From contig DAICYJ010000140.1 in the NCBI GenBank assembly GCA_027311705.1, positions 1 through 53,859 on the forward strand: DNA of 53,859 nucleotides. Reading direction: 5' to 3'. The stretch is from Novosphingobium sp. (lineage in GTDB: Bacteria; Pseudomonadota; Alphaproteobacteria; Sphingomonadales; Sphingomonadaceae). Numbering within the stretch: position 1 is the first letter of the stretch; every line of letters begins with the position of its first letter. The position numbers and the translations under genes are program-made. The notes under the pieces were generated by a model. The model saw only the letters and a program-made list of their open reading frames with translations. It ran no database searches and was not told the origin of the DNA. Below are positions 25,927 to 34,552 of the stretch, piece by piece.

Positions 25927-28503
25927 TCAGGCCCCCTCGTTCTCAAGTCGCGCGACGGTCAGGAACTCGTCGGGCGAAACGCGGATCGCGGCCCCGGTCG
26001 GGCAGGCGCGCACGCAGCTCGGCCCGCCTTCGATGCCTGCACACATGTCGCACTTGATCGCCTTCTTGCGGTCCAGCGCCTCGTCCACCTGCGGGTCGCC
26101 GGTGTATTTCGTGTTCTTTTTCGACCACTTGTAAGGCGGCTCGCCTGGCCCCGGCCCATTGCCGAACAACAGCCAGTTCAGCAGCGACGGCTTCTTGGGC
26201 GGAACCTTGTCCATGCGGATCACGCCGTAAGGGCAATTGCGCTGACAGTTGCCGCAACCGATGCAGGTATCGTTGATGAACACTTCGCCGTCCGGCCCGC
26301 GATGGATCGCGTTGGGCGGGCAATCGGCCATGCAATGCGGGTGCTCGCAGTGGCGGCAGCTGGTCGGCACATGCAGGTGGGCAAAGCTCTTGCCGGCCTC
26401 GCGGTCCAGCCGCGAAAGGCCGTCGTGGCTGTCGGCGCAGGCCTTTTCGCAATTGTCGCAGCCCACGCAAAGCCGTTCGTCGATCAGCAGCACGTCGGTC
26501 GCTTCGCCCAGCCCCTGCGCGACGAGGAACTTGGCCTGTTCGGAATAGAGGTCGACGACGCCGGAGAACCCGTCCTTCTTCGATTCGATGAAGGCGTTGG
26601 TGCGCCGGCGGCCTTCCATGTCGTTGCGCGCGCGTTCCAGCAGCGCGGGCTTGGCATCCAGCACGCGGCGGAATGCCTCGCCATCGATCCTGATGACCTC
26701 GCTCTTGATCGCGGCGCGCACCGTGGCGGTGCGCTGTCCGCCATCGATCAGCGCCATTTCGCCCACGTAGGAACCGGCCGGCAGGTACGACAGGAACACC
26801 GGCTTCCCGCCGATGTCCTTTTCCACGATCATCGATCCCACGCGGATCACGAACACGTCCTTGTCGTCCGCGCCCTCGGTGATCACCGGCTCGCCCGCGC
26901 GCACCTGCATGATTTTGGCGGTATCGACCACTTCGCGCACGTCGTCGCTGCTCAGCCCCGATCCAAACATCTGCAGCAATTGCCGCTCGGTCGAGATGCG
27001 CTCGATCGCGCGCTTGGCGGTGGGCACCTGGCTCTGCAGCTTGAGCGCGGCGTTGCGGCTGATTTCCACGCAGATGCAGTCTTCGGCCGCCACGATGGTC
27101 GCGCCGCGCCGCCGCCCGGAAATCAGGCCCACTTCGCCGAAGATCGAGCCTTTGGGAATTGGCACGACCTTGCTGGAATCGTTCGGATCGATCCGAACGT
27201 GCACCGATCCATCGGCGATGGCGAACAGCGACGATCCCGGCGCGTTCTTCTCGAAGATCGTCTCGCCCTTCTTGTAGAAGCGCGCGTCCGAATCGAGCAT
27301 GAACTCGCGCATCTGCAGCGCGGTCATGCCATCGAGGATGGCGATATTGCCGCGCAGCAGCTCCAGCCATTCATTGACCGACTTGCGCCCCGGCAGGTCG
27401 GCGAACTTGGCTTCGAGCAAAGGCTCGTCCGCCGGTTTCAGATCGGTGTTGCCCGAAATGAACTCGATGACGTCATAGCCCTGGTTCATGCAGTGCTTGA
27501 TCAGCGGATAGCCCGCCAGCGCACCGATCACGAAAATGCCCGGCGCTGTCGATTCAAAGCTGGGCGAAAGCGTCGGGAAGGCCAGCCGGTCGGCACTGGC
27601 GAACTCGATGCCGCACCCTTCGACAAAGCCGCGCGGCGGGGCAGACCCGATACGCGCGATGATCCGGTCGCAGCGGATGCGTTCTTCGCCATCGCGCGTG
27701 GCCAGCGTGATCCAGCCCGGCTCCACCGCTTTGGTCTCGGTTTCATACCGGATCGCCAGCTTGCCGATGGCGTCGTCTTCCACCAGCGCCTTGGCGTTCG
27801 GCTCCTTCGCCGTCGGAAAGCTTTCGCGCACGTTGGTCGATTTCGGCGCACGGTTCAGCACCGTCACCACGTTGCCCTGCGCCGAATCCTCGGCCAGCCC
27901 GCGCGCGTTCTCGATCCCCGCATCGCCGGTGCCCACCACGATGATATGTTCGTCCAGGATCGCATAGGGATCGTCGAGCTGATACGTCACGTGCGGCAGG
28001 TCGGAACCGGGGCAGCGCATCAGGTTCGGGTTGCCCTGCGTGCCGATGGCCAGCACCACGTTCTCGGCCATCACCGTCTCGCCGCTGGTCAGCTCGATGG
28101 CATAGGGCGGGGCGAAACGCTGCACTTCGGTGGTCGTGCTCGATCCGTCGCGCGCGCGGGTGACGATCTTCTGCACCGAACCTTCGATCGCCGGGCCGGT
28201 GCCGCGAATGGATTTCACCTCGGCATTGTACTTCACGTTCACGCCCAGATCGGCGGTGCGCGCGGTCCATTTGTCGAGGATGTCTTCCTTCTTGCCCGCG
28301 TCGAAATCCTGATCGGACCGCAGGATCAGCTGCGATGGCGTAGCCATCACATGCTTGCCCTTCTGGTACTTGAAGATCGTGTCGGACAAGTGGCCCGATT
28401 TTTCGAGCAGCACGTGGTCCAGCTTGCGCGCAGCGGCACGGCTCGCGGCGCTCATCCCCGCCGGGCCAGAACCGATGATCGCAACCTTATAGACTTCGCT
28501 CAC
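25927..28503 (-). CDS. FAD/NAD(P) oxidoreductase with two cNMP-binding domains and four 4Fe-4S sites
   Basis: An 858-residue modular protein. Residues 5-350 are a pyridine-nucleotide flavoprotein (FAD motif G11-S-G-P-A-G16, NAD(P) motif 'VVGTGDAG' near 190). It lacks the CxxC of thioredoxin reductases. Residues about 395-510 and 520-630 are two cyclic-nucleotide-binding domains. Their phosphate-binding cassettes read 'FGEVGLISGRRRGATIV' and 'VGEMALIDGGQRTATV'. Residues 679-834 hold four ferredoxin cysteine quartets (16 Cys in the order of DmsB/NrfC-type subunits), including CVGCDNC and CIGCGNC. No signal peptide, so it is cytoplasmic. I chose the GTG at 28503 ('SEVYKVAIIGSGPAG', G-rich site 9 nt upstream) over the TTG at 28530. 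It probably passes NAD(P)H electrons to the membrane partner under cyclic-nucleotide control. Confidence 0.88.
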   Translation of the reverse strand: MSEVYKVAIIGSGPAGMSAASRAAARKLDHVLLEKSGHLSDTIFKYQKGKHVMATPSQLILRSDQDFDAGKKEDILDKWTARTADLGVNVKYNAEVKSIRGTGPAIEGSVQKIVTRARDGSSTTTEVQRFAPPYAIELTSGETVMAENVVLAIGTQGNPNLMRCPGSDLPHVTYQLDDPYAILDEHIIVVGTGDAGIENARGLAEDSAQGNVVTVLNRAPKSTNVRESFPTAKEPNAKALVEDDAIGKLAIRYETETKAVEPGWITLATRDGEERIRCDRIIARIGSAPPRGFVEGCGIEFASADRLAFPTLSPSFESTAPGIFVIGALAGYPLIKHCMNQGYDVIEFISGNTDLKPADEPLLEAKFADLPGRKSVNEWLELLRGNIAILDGMTALQMREFMLDSDARFYKKGETIFEKNAPGSSLFAIADGSVHVRIDPNDSSKVVPIPKGSIFGEVGLISGRRRGATIVAAEDCICVEISRNAALKLQSQVPTAKRAIERISTERQLLQMFGSGLSSDDVREVVDTAKIMQVRAGEPVITEGADDKDVFVIRVGSMIVEKDIGGKPVFLSYLPAGSYVGEMALIDGGQRTATVRAAIKSEVIRIDGEAFRRVLDAKPALLERARNDMEGRRRTNAFIESKKDGFSGVVDLYSEQAKFLVAQGLGEATDVLLIDERLCVGCDNCEKACADSHDGLSRLDREAGKSFAHLHVPTSCRHCEHPHCMADCPPNAIHRGPDGEVFINDTCIGCGNCQRNCPYGVIRMDKVPPKKPSLLNWLLFGNGPGPGEPPYKWSKKNTKYTGDPQVDEALDRKKAIKCDMCAGIEGGPSCVRACPTGAAIRVSPDEFLTVARLENEGA

Positions 28504-28613
28504 CGGCGCTTGCCCCCCGCAACACGGCAAAGTGGCGCTTTTTCAGCGCCTGCTCTCCCAACCCGATTTAGTGCGACCCCGGTCTTTCCAGGACTTTACC
28601 CGAAGGAACGCAG

Positions 28614-28642
28614 TTTGCCAGCCGCAAATTGCCAGCCGCGAA
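28614..28642. promoter_or_regulatory. Tandem 14-bp repeat with inverted symmetry in a divergent promoter region
   Basis: TTGCCAGCCGCAAA (28615-28628) is followed directly by TTGCCAGCCGCGAA (28629-28642). The first copy sits in the inverted repeat TTTGC-CAGCC-GCAAA. It lies between the flavoprotein and TPR genes (the spacer 28504-28762 has no gene), where a shared operator would be expected. The binding protein is unknown. Confidence 0.45.
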
Positions 28643-28762
28643 TTGGTGGCCCGGCGCAGGTCGCCTAGCCAAAGGCGTGTGCAGGCTGCTTGCCACGGGC
28701 CGGGCGGGCGGGATATGTCCCCGCGAACAAGGCGATGCGCACGCGTCGTTCAGGAGTTTGCG

Positions 28763-29764
28763 ATGTCCGAGGCCGAAACCACGCCTGCCCCCGCCGCTTC
28801 CCCGGACAAGGCCACGCCGGCCCGCGCGGGTCGGCTGGCGCTGGCCGCCGCTGCGGTCATGGCGGTCGTGGCGGGCGGCGTCGCCGTCTATCGCGGGCAA
28901 AAGGAAGAGGTAGCGATCGTCGCTCCGCCGTCGGTCAGCGAAAGCCAGGCTCCCTCGGTCGACGACGTGATCGCCAAGCTCGAAGCCAAGCTGAAGGACA
29001 AGCCCGACGATGCCGAAGGCTGGCGCATGCTCGGCTGGTCCTATTTCCAGACCGAACGCTATGCCGAAGCCGCCACCGCGTTGAAGCAGGCGACCAAGCT
29101 CGATCCCGAACATGCCGAGACTTTCTCGTTCCTTGGCGAATCGCTGGTGCTGGCCAGCAACGAGGAAGGCCACATCCCGTGGGATGCCAAGGCCGCGTTC
29201 GACAAGGCGCTGAAGCTCGATCCCAAGGACGCCCGCGCCCGTTATTTCAAGGCGGTGGCGATGGATCTGGGCGGGCAGCACCGCAAGGCGATCGCGGCAT
29301 GGTTCGCCCTGCTGGAAGATACGCCCAAGGACGCGCCCTATGCCGACGACATCCGCGAAGTGATCCGCAATGTCGGCACCAAGCACAAGATCGACGTGGA
29401 AAAGCGGCTGGCCGAAGCGCAGTTCGCGCCGCCGGCCAACGGCATGTCCACCGACGGTGGAGCTATCGCCGCTGCCGGCATTCCCGGGCCCTCGTCCGAC
29501 GAGATCAAGGCCGCGCAAGCCCTGCCCAAGGGCCAGCAGGAAGCGATGATCCGCGGCATGGTCGAAGGCCTTCAGGCCAAGCTGGAAAAGAACCCCGCCA
29601 ATGCCGACGGCTGGATCATGCTGATGCGCAGCCGCATGCAACTGGGCGAACCGGCCAAGGCCGGCAAAGCCCTCACCGATGGTCTCGCCGCATTCCGCAA
29701 CGATCAGGCGTCAGCGCGCAAGCTGCGCGAAGCAGCGGTCACAGTGGGCGTTCCGGGCGCCTGA
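28763..29764 (+). CDS. Membrane-anchored TPR protein, CcmI/NrfG-like
   Basis: A 333-residue protein with a single N-terminal membrane helix (about 23-43, 'GRLALAAAAVMAVVAGGVAVY'). Tetratricopeptide repeats follow: 'DDAEGWRMLGWSYFQTERYAEAATALKQATKLDP' is one typical unit, and a second TPR block lies near the C-terminus ('NPANADGWIMLMRSRMQLGEPAKAGKAL'). This resembles the periplasmic TPR part of CcmI/CycH and NrfG, which present apocytochrome c to the haem lyase. Its place beside the decahaem gene supports such a role, but other TPR functions are possible. The ATG at 28763 is preceded by AGGAG; the track ORF begins in the promoter region. It converges on the ScfR-like gene with a 4-bp gap. Confidence 0.8.
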   Translation: MSEAETTPAPAASPDKATPARAGRLALAAAAVMAVVAGGVAVYRGQKEEVAIVAPPSVSESQAPSVDDVIAKLEAKLKDKPDDAEGWRMLGWSYFQTERYAEAATALKQATKLDPEHAETFSFLGESLVLASNEEGHIPWDAKAAFDKALKLDPKDARARYFKAVAMDLGGQHRKAIAAWFALLEDTPKDAPYADDIREVIRNVGTKHKIDVEKRLAEAQFAPPANGMSTDGGAIAAAGIPGPSSDEIKAAQALPKGQQEAMIRGMVEGLQAKLEKNPANADGWIMLMRSRMQLGEPAKAGKALTDGLAAFRNDQASARKLREAAVTVGVPGA

Positions 29765-29768
29765 ACCC

Positions 29769-31175
29769 TTACCGTTCCGCAATCCGATAGGGCACCAGAT
29801 CGCGCTGGCTGGGATCGACGTCGATCGCCTTGTCGCTGGGGGGGAAGGCGCGCTGGTCGCAATCGTCGCGCGGGCAGATGCGGCAACTGGGTCCGATCCG
29901 GGCCACGGCATCCTCGCTGCGCAGGTTCAGCGCGTCGGCATAGACGAATTCGTCCGCCAGATCGGCCTCGCAGCCAAGGGCGACGGCATAGCGGCGCGGC
30001 GGGCGGTAGTAACTGCCGCTGGGCTTCACCAGGCCCTTGGCGATCGAAACATAGCGGATGCCGTCGGGCATTTCGGCCAGCTGCACATGGATGCGGTCGG
30101 GGATCGCCACCGCTTCGTGCACGATCCACAGCGGGCACGCCCCGCCGAACCGGCCGAATTGCAGCCGCGTGGCCGAATGGCGCTTGGTGATGTTGCCCGC
30201 CATGTCCACCCGGCAGAAGAACACCGGAATGCCGCGCGCCTGCGGGCGTTGCAGCGTGGAAAGCCGGTGGCAGGTCTGTTCGAAGCTGGTGTGGAACTGC
30301 TGGCGCAACCGGTCCACATCGTGGCGCATCGCCCGCGCGGCTGTGCGGAACCGTTCATAGGGCATGAGCAGCGCCCCCGCCGCATAGTTGCCCAGCCCCA
30401 CCGTCAGCAGATGGCGCGCCGCCTCGGTCTGCAACGGGGCCTGCGCCACGATGCCCGCGATCTGGTCCGAAAGCGCCAGCGCCGCCAGCTGATAGGCCAG
30501 CTGGAAGCGCCCGCTTTCGATCGGCTGGTTCGAATCGAGCACCAGATGGCGGCGCTCGGCATCGAACCGCCGCATTGGTCCGCCGCTGCGCCACTCCACG
30601 GTCACACCGTGCCGCCGCAACCAGTCCTGCATCGATTTGACGCGAGGGCTGGCCTCGTCACCTGCGATTTCGAGCGCCAGTGCTTCCGCCCCCCGGTCCA
30701 CGGCATCGACATAGTTGTTGGCCAGGTGAAACCAGTCGCGCGTCTCCTCCCACGGCATCCGCCCTCCGGCGGACAGCGTGCTGCCAATGGTCTCGTCCAT
30801 CATCTCCAGCCGCTGTCGTCCGCGCACATACAGCGCATGCAGCGCCACGAAACGGTCGGCAAATTCGGGAAACTGGCGGGCCAGCCGCTCCACCTGCTCG
30901 CCGGGCAGCGCGCCGCCCAGCAACGGATCGCCCAGCGCCTCACGCAGAATGTCGGCAACGCCATCGCGGTCGGTGGGGGCCAGATCGGCCCAGTCCACCG
31001 GAAAGGCGGCGTGCAGCGCGTCGGCCAGCGACGGGGTCAGGTGTCGCTCGTCGTTTTCCAGTTGCGAGAGGTAGGATGCGCTGATGCCCAGCGCGACCGC
31101 CATTTCGGCCTGCCGCACCCCTCGCCTTTGTCGCAGGGCGCGCAATTGCATTCCAGCAAAGAACCGTCGTTTCAT
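29769..31175 (-). CDS. ScfR-family short-chain acyl-CoA regulator (PccR/MccR-like)
   Basis: A 468-residue transcription regulator. Residues 8-60 are an XRE-type helix-turn-helix ('ALGISASYLSQLENDERHLTPS'). A middle region resembles the ImmA/IrrE peptidase fold but has lost its HExxH motif: residues 223-235 read 'RFQLAYQLAALAL'. The C-terminal ScfR domain ends with a cysteine cluster, C431-R-I-C434 and C439. In other alphaproteobacteria such proteins (PccR, MccR) sense acyl-CoA status and control propionyl-CoA and methylmalonyl-CoA genes. This one is divergent from pccB, which supports the same role. The ATG at 31175 gives the normal N-terminus; the 809-residue track ORF extends antisense through pccB and is spurious. 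Confidence 0.88.
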   Translation of the reverse strand: MKRRFFAGMQLRALRQRRGVRQAEMAVALGISASYLSQLENDERHLTPSLADALHAAFPVDWADLAPTDRDGVADILREALGDPLLGGALPGEQVERLARQFPEFADRFVALHALYVRGRQRLEMMDETIGSTLSAGGRMPWEETRDWFHLANNYVDAVDRGAEALALEIAGDEASPRVKSMQDWLRRHGVTVEWRSGGPMRRFDAERRHLVLDSNQPIESGRFQLAYQLAALALSDQIAGIVAQAPLQTEAARHLLTVGLGNYAAGALLMPYERFRTAARAMRHDVDRLRQQFHTSFEQTCHRLSTLQRPQARGIPVFFCRVDMAGNITKRHSATRLQFGRFGGACPLWIVHEAVAIPDRIHVQLAEMPDGIRYVSIAKGLVKPSGSYYRPPRRYAVALGCEADLADEFVYADALNLRSEDAVARIGPSCRICPRDDCDQRAFPPSDKAIDVDPSQRDLVPYRIAER

Positions 31176-31193
31176 TCGCGCGCCGCCACATTC

Positions 31194-31224
31194 TTTGCAA
31201 AGTCCGCCTTTGCAACTTTGCAGA
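31194..31224. promoter_or_regulatory. Triple TTTGCA operator candidate between scfR-like gene and pccB
   Basis: Three same-direction copies occur in 31 bp: TTTGCAAA (31194), TTTGCAAC (31209) and TTTGCAGA (31217). The motif TTTGCAAA is what I recall for PccR-type regulators, which bind paired copies. It sits 18-50 bp upstream of the regulator's own start and within the 114-bp gap to pccB, so it could control both directions. Confidence 0.6.
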
Positions 31225-31289
31225 TTAACATTGGACAGCGCGATTGCAATCGGCCATCGGGCCTCGATTGACCACTTTGGGGCACAGCT

Positions 31290-32816
31290 ATGTCCGCTAA
31301 CATTGCCGAAATGGAAAGTCGCCGTCAGGCAGCCGCGATGGGCGGTGGGCAAAAGCGCATCGATGCGCAGCACGCCAAGGGCAAGCTGACCGCGCGCGAA
31401 CGTCTCGAAGTCCTGCTCGATGAAGGCAGCTTCGAAGAAGTCGATACTTACGTCGAACACAACTGCGTCGATTTCGGCATGCCGGAAACGACCATTCCGG
31501 GCGACGGCGTCGTCACCGGATCGGGCACGATCAACGGCCGGCTGGTCTTCGTGTTCGCGCAGGATTTCACCGTGTTCGGTGGCGCGGTTTCCGAACGGCA
31601 TGCGATGAAGATCTGCAAGATCATGGACAGCGCGATGAAGGTCGGCGCGCCGGTGATCGGGCTCAACGATTCGGGCGGTGCGCGCATCCAGGAAGGCGTC
31701 GCGTCGCTCGGCGGTTATGCCGAAATCTTCCAGCGCAACGTGCTGGCGTCGGGCGTGATCCCGCAACTTTCGCTCATCATGGGGCCTTGCGCGGGCGGCG
31801 CGGTCTACAGCCCTGCGATGACCGACTTCATCTTCATGGTGAAGGACAGCAGCTACATGTTCGTCACCGGGCCGGACGTGGTCAAGACGGTGACCAACGA
31901 GATCGTGACGCAGGAAGAACTGGGCGGCGCGGTAACGCACACCACCAAGACCTCGGTCGCCGATCTCGCCTGCGAGAACGATATCGAAGCGCTGCTGCTG
32001 GCGCGCGATTTCTTCGATTACCTGCCGCTGTCGAACCGCGAGGAAGCGCCCGAACGGCCGACGTCTGACCCCTATGACCGCAGCGAGCCCAGCCTCGACA
32101 CGCTGATCCCGGCATCGGCCAACCAGCCGTACGACATGCACGAAGTGATCCGCAAAACGCTCGACGAAGGCGATTTCTTCGAAGTGCAGCCCAAGCACGC
32201 GGGCAACATCCTGTGCGGTTTCGGCCGGATCGAAGGCAAGACCGTGGGCGTCGTCGCCAACCAGCCGATGGTGCTGGCGGGCTGCCTCGATATCAATTCG
32301 TCAAAGAAGGCCGCGCGGTTCGTGCGCTTCTGCGACGCGTTCAACATTCCGATACTCACTTTCGTCGATGTGCCCGGTTTCCTGCCCGGCACGTCGCAAG
32401 AGCATAACGGCATCATCAAGCACGGTGCCAAGCTGTTGTTCGCCTATGCCGAAGCGACCGTTCCCAAGATCACCGTGATCACCCGCAAGGCCTATGGCGG
32501 CGCGTATGACGTGATGGCATCGAAGCACCTGCGCGGCGATCTCAACTATGCGTGGCCCACCGCCGAAATCGCGGTGATGGGGGCCAAGGGCGCGGTCGAG
32601 ATCATCTTCCGTGGGCTTTCGGCCGAAGGCATCGCGGAAAAGACCAAGGAATACGAGGACCGCTTCGCCAACCCATTCGTGGCGGCGAGCAAGGGCTTTA
32701 TCGACGAAGTGATCTACCCGCATTCGACCCGCCGCCGGATCGCGCTCGGCCTGCGCAAGCTGCGCAACAAGAGCCTTGAGAACCCGTGGAAGATGCACGA
32801 CAACATTCCACTGTGA
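31290..32816 (+). CDS. pccB: Propionyl-CoA carboxylase beta subunit
   Basis: The carboxyltransferase half of propionyl-CoA carboxylase, which makes (S)-methylmalonyl-CoA. The 508-residue protein shows the N-terminal '[27 protein letters not shown]', the oxyanion-hole and substrate regions '[20 protein letters not shown]' and '[18 protein letters not shown]', and '[19 protein letters not shown]'. The C-terminus '[17 protein letters not shown]'-like tail ('[11 protein letters not shown]') is typical. It is the first gene downstream of the ScfR-like operator and works with PccA, encoded 4 kb further on. Confidence 0.96.
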   Translation: MSANIAEMESRRQAAAMGGGQKRIDAQHAKGKLTARERLEVLLDEGSFEEVDTYVEHNCVDFGMPETTIPGDGVVTGSGTINGRLVFVFAQDFTVFGGAVSERHAMKICKIMDSAMKVGAPVIGLNDSGGARIQEGVASLGGYAEIFQRNVLASGVIPQLSLIMGPCAGGAVYSPAMTDFIFMVKDSSYMFVTGPDVVKTVTNEIVTQEELGGAVTHTTKTSVADLACENDIEALLLARDFFDYLPLSNREEAPERPTSDPYDRSEPSLDTLIPASANQPYDMHEVIRKTLDEGDFFEVQPKHAGNILCGFGRIEGKTVGVVANQPMVLAGCLDINSSKKAARFVRFCDAFNIPILTFVDVPGFLPGTSQEHNGIIKHGAKLLFAYAEATVPKITVITRKAYGGAYDVMASKHLRGDLNYAWPTAEIAVMGAKGAVEIIFRGLSAEGIAEKTKEYEDRFANPFVAASKGFIDEVIYPHSTRRRIALGLRKLRNKSLENPWKMHDNIPL

Positions 32817-32852
32817 TCGGTTCGCGCTAAGCGGACCCCGAAAGGATTGCAC

Positions 32853-34031
32853 ATGACCGACATCTTCATCGTTTCCGGTGCGCGCACCGCCATCGGCACG
32901 TTCGGCGGCTCGCTGGCGTCGTTCCGCCCGGCCGAACTTGGCACCATCGTGATCAAGGAAGCCATCGCCCGCGCCGGCATCACGGCGGACAAGATCGAGA
33001 ACGTGGTGATCGGCACCATCGTCGCCACCCAGCCCAAGGACGCCTATGTCAGCCGCGTCGCAGCGGTGAACGCGGGCATACCGATCACCGCCCCCGCGAT
33101 GAACGTCAACCGCCTGTGCGGTTCCGGCCTGCAGGCGATCGTTTCTGCGGCACAGGCCATTGCGCTGGGCGAAAACGACATTGCCATCGGCGGCGGCTGC
33201 GAAGTCATGTCCAACGCACCGCGCATCATCGAAGGCACGCGCAACGGCCAGAAAATGGGCGACATGGTGCTTCAGGACATGATGCTGGGTGCGCTGCACG
33301 ATCCGTTCGAAGGCATCCACATGGGCATCACGGCGGAAAACATCGCCATCCAGTGCGATATCAGCCGCGAAACGCAGGACGAACTGGCGGTCGAAAGCCA
33401 CAAGCGCGCTGCCGCCGCCACGGCTGCCGGCTATTTCAAGGACCAGATCGTTCCGGTCGAGATCAAGACCCGCAAGGGCGTGACCGTGTTCGACACCGAC
33501 GAGCATTTCCGCAGCGACGCCACGCTTGAGGCGATGGCCGGCCTGAAGCCCGTGTTCAAGAAGGACGGATCGGTCACCGCCGGCAATGCCAGCGGCATCA
33601 ACGACGGCGCGGGGGCGGTCGTGCTGGCCAGCGCCGCAGCTGTGGAAAAGCACGGCCTCAAGCCGATGGCCAAGATCCTTGGCTGGGGCCACGCCGGCGT
33701 CGAACCTTCGGTCATGGGCCTCGGCCCGGTCTATGCCGTTCCTGTGGCGCTCAAGCGCGCCGGGCTGACGCTCGACCAGATCGACGTGATCGAAGCCAAC
33801 GAAGCTTTCGCCGCGCAGGCTTGCGGCGTGGCCAAGGAACTGGGCTTCGATCCCGCCAAGACCAACCCCAACGGCAGCGGCATCTCGCTCGGCCATCCCA
33901 TCGGTGCAACCGGTGCGATCCTCACGATCAAGACCATGTACGAATTGCAGCGCACCGGCGGCAGGTATGGCCTGATCACGATGTGCATCGGCGGCGGCCA
34001 AGGCATCGCCATGGTCATCGAGCGCGTCTGA
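32853..34031 (+). CDS. Acetyl-CoA acetyltransferase (thiolase)
   Basis: A 392-residue thiolase that joins or cleaves acyl-CoAs with CoA. Catalytic residues are C89 ('NRLCGSGLQA'), H348 ('GISLGHPIGATGA') and C378 ('TMCIGGGQG'). In this operon it probably produces or balances acetyl-CoA and propionyl-CoA, for example from odd-chain or branched-chain 3-ketoacyl-CoA. A biosynthetic PhaA-type role is also possible. The ATG at 32853 has AAAGGA 6 nt upstream; the track's earlier TTG start is unlikely. Its stop overlaps the next start by one base (TGATG), so it is coupled to the epimerase. Confidence 0.93.
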   Translation: MTDIFIVSGARTAIGTFGGSLASFRPAELGTIVIKEAIARAGITADKIENVVIGTIVATQPKDAYVSRVAAVNAGIPITAPAMNVNRLCGSGLQAIVSAAQAIALGENDIAIGGGCEVMSNAPRIIEGTRNGQKMGDMVLQDMMLGALHDPFEGIHMGITAENIAIQCDISRETQDELAVESHKRAAAATAAGYFKDQIVPVEIKTRKGVTVFDTDEHFRSDATLEAMAGLKPVFKKDGSVTAGNASGINDGAGAVVLASAAAVEKHGLKPMAKILGWGHAGVEPSVMGLGPVYAVPVALKRAGLTLDQIDVIEANEAFAAQACGVAKELGFDPAKTNPNGSGISLGHPIGATGAILTIKTMYELQRTGGRYGLITMCIGGGQGIAMVIERV

Positions 34032-34468
34032 TGAAACTCGGCCGCCTCAACCACATCGGCGTCGCCACGCCCGATCTCGACGCGAGCATTGCGTTCTATC
34101 GCGATGTGATGGGCGCGGCCGACATTACGGAGCCGTTCGTGCTGGAATCGCAGCAAGTGCGCGTGTGTTTCGTGAACACGCCGGGCGAGGACGGAACTGC
34201 GGGCACGCAGATCGAACTGCTCCAGCCGACCTCGCCAGATAGCGCAGTGGGCAAGTGGCTGGAAAAGAACCCGCTCGGCGGCCAGCACCACCTTTGCTAT
34301 GAAGTGCCCGATATCCTCGCCGCCAAGGCCTGGTTCGAAGGGCAGGGCAAGCGCGTGCTGGGCGAACCGCGCATCGGCGCGCACGGCACGATGATCTTCT
34401 TCGTCCATCCCAAGGACATGGGCGGGCAGCTGACCGAGATCATGGAAACGCCCAAGGGCGCGCACTGA
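34031..34468 (+). CDS. mce: Methylmalonyl-CoA epimerase
   Basis: Interconverts (S)- and (R)-methylmalonyl-CoA, linking the carboxylase to the mutase. It is a 145-residue vicinal-oxygen-chelate (glyoxalase-fold) protein. The likely metal ligands H8 ('LNHIGVATPDLD'), H87 ('GGQHHLCYEV') and E136 ('QLTEIMETPK') are present, as is the typical ending. It is translationally coupled to the thiolase. The length equals the family standard. Confidence 0.95.
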   Translation: MKLGRLNHIGVATPDLDASIAFYRDVMGAADITEPFVLESQQVRVCFVNTPGEDGTAGTQIELLQPTSPDSAVGKWLEKNPLGGQHHLCYEVPDILAAKAWFEGQGKRVLGEPRIGAHGTMIFFVHPKDMGGQLTEIMETPKGAH

Positions 34469-34476
34469 ACTTAAAG

Positions 34477-34544
34477 CCCTCTCCCTTCAAGGGGGGAGGG
34501 TTGGGAGGGGGGCTGGCGCAAGATCCCCCTCTCCAAACCGAGGA
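34477..34544. repeat. REP-like double hairpin between mce and the mutase gene
   Basis: CCCTCTCCCTT pairs with AGGGGGGAGGG around a short loop. It is followed by GGGAGGGGGG and CCCCCTCTCC about 15 bp apart, which can form a second hairpin. GC-rich C-tract/G-tract hairpins of this kind are dispersed repeats in alphaproteobacteria. It fills nearly all of the 84-bp intergenic gap inside the operon. Confidence 0.55.
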
Positions 34545-34552
34545 CCGGAACG

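Noticed and set aside
26302-28668. 788-residue plus-strand ORF
   Set aside because: Antisense shadow of the flavoprotein/ferredoxin gene; no domain motifs.
29769-32198. 809-residue ORF extending the ScfR-like regulator
   Set aside because: The extra N-terminal part is antisense to pccB; the helix-turn-helix start at 31175 is the real one.
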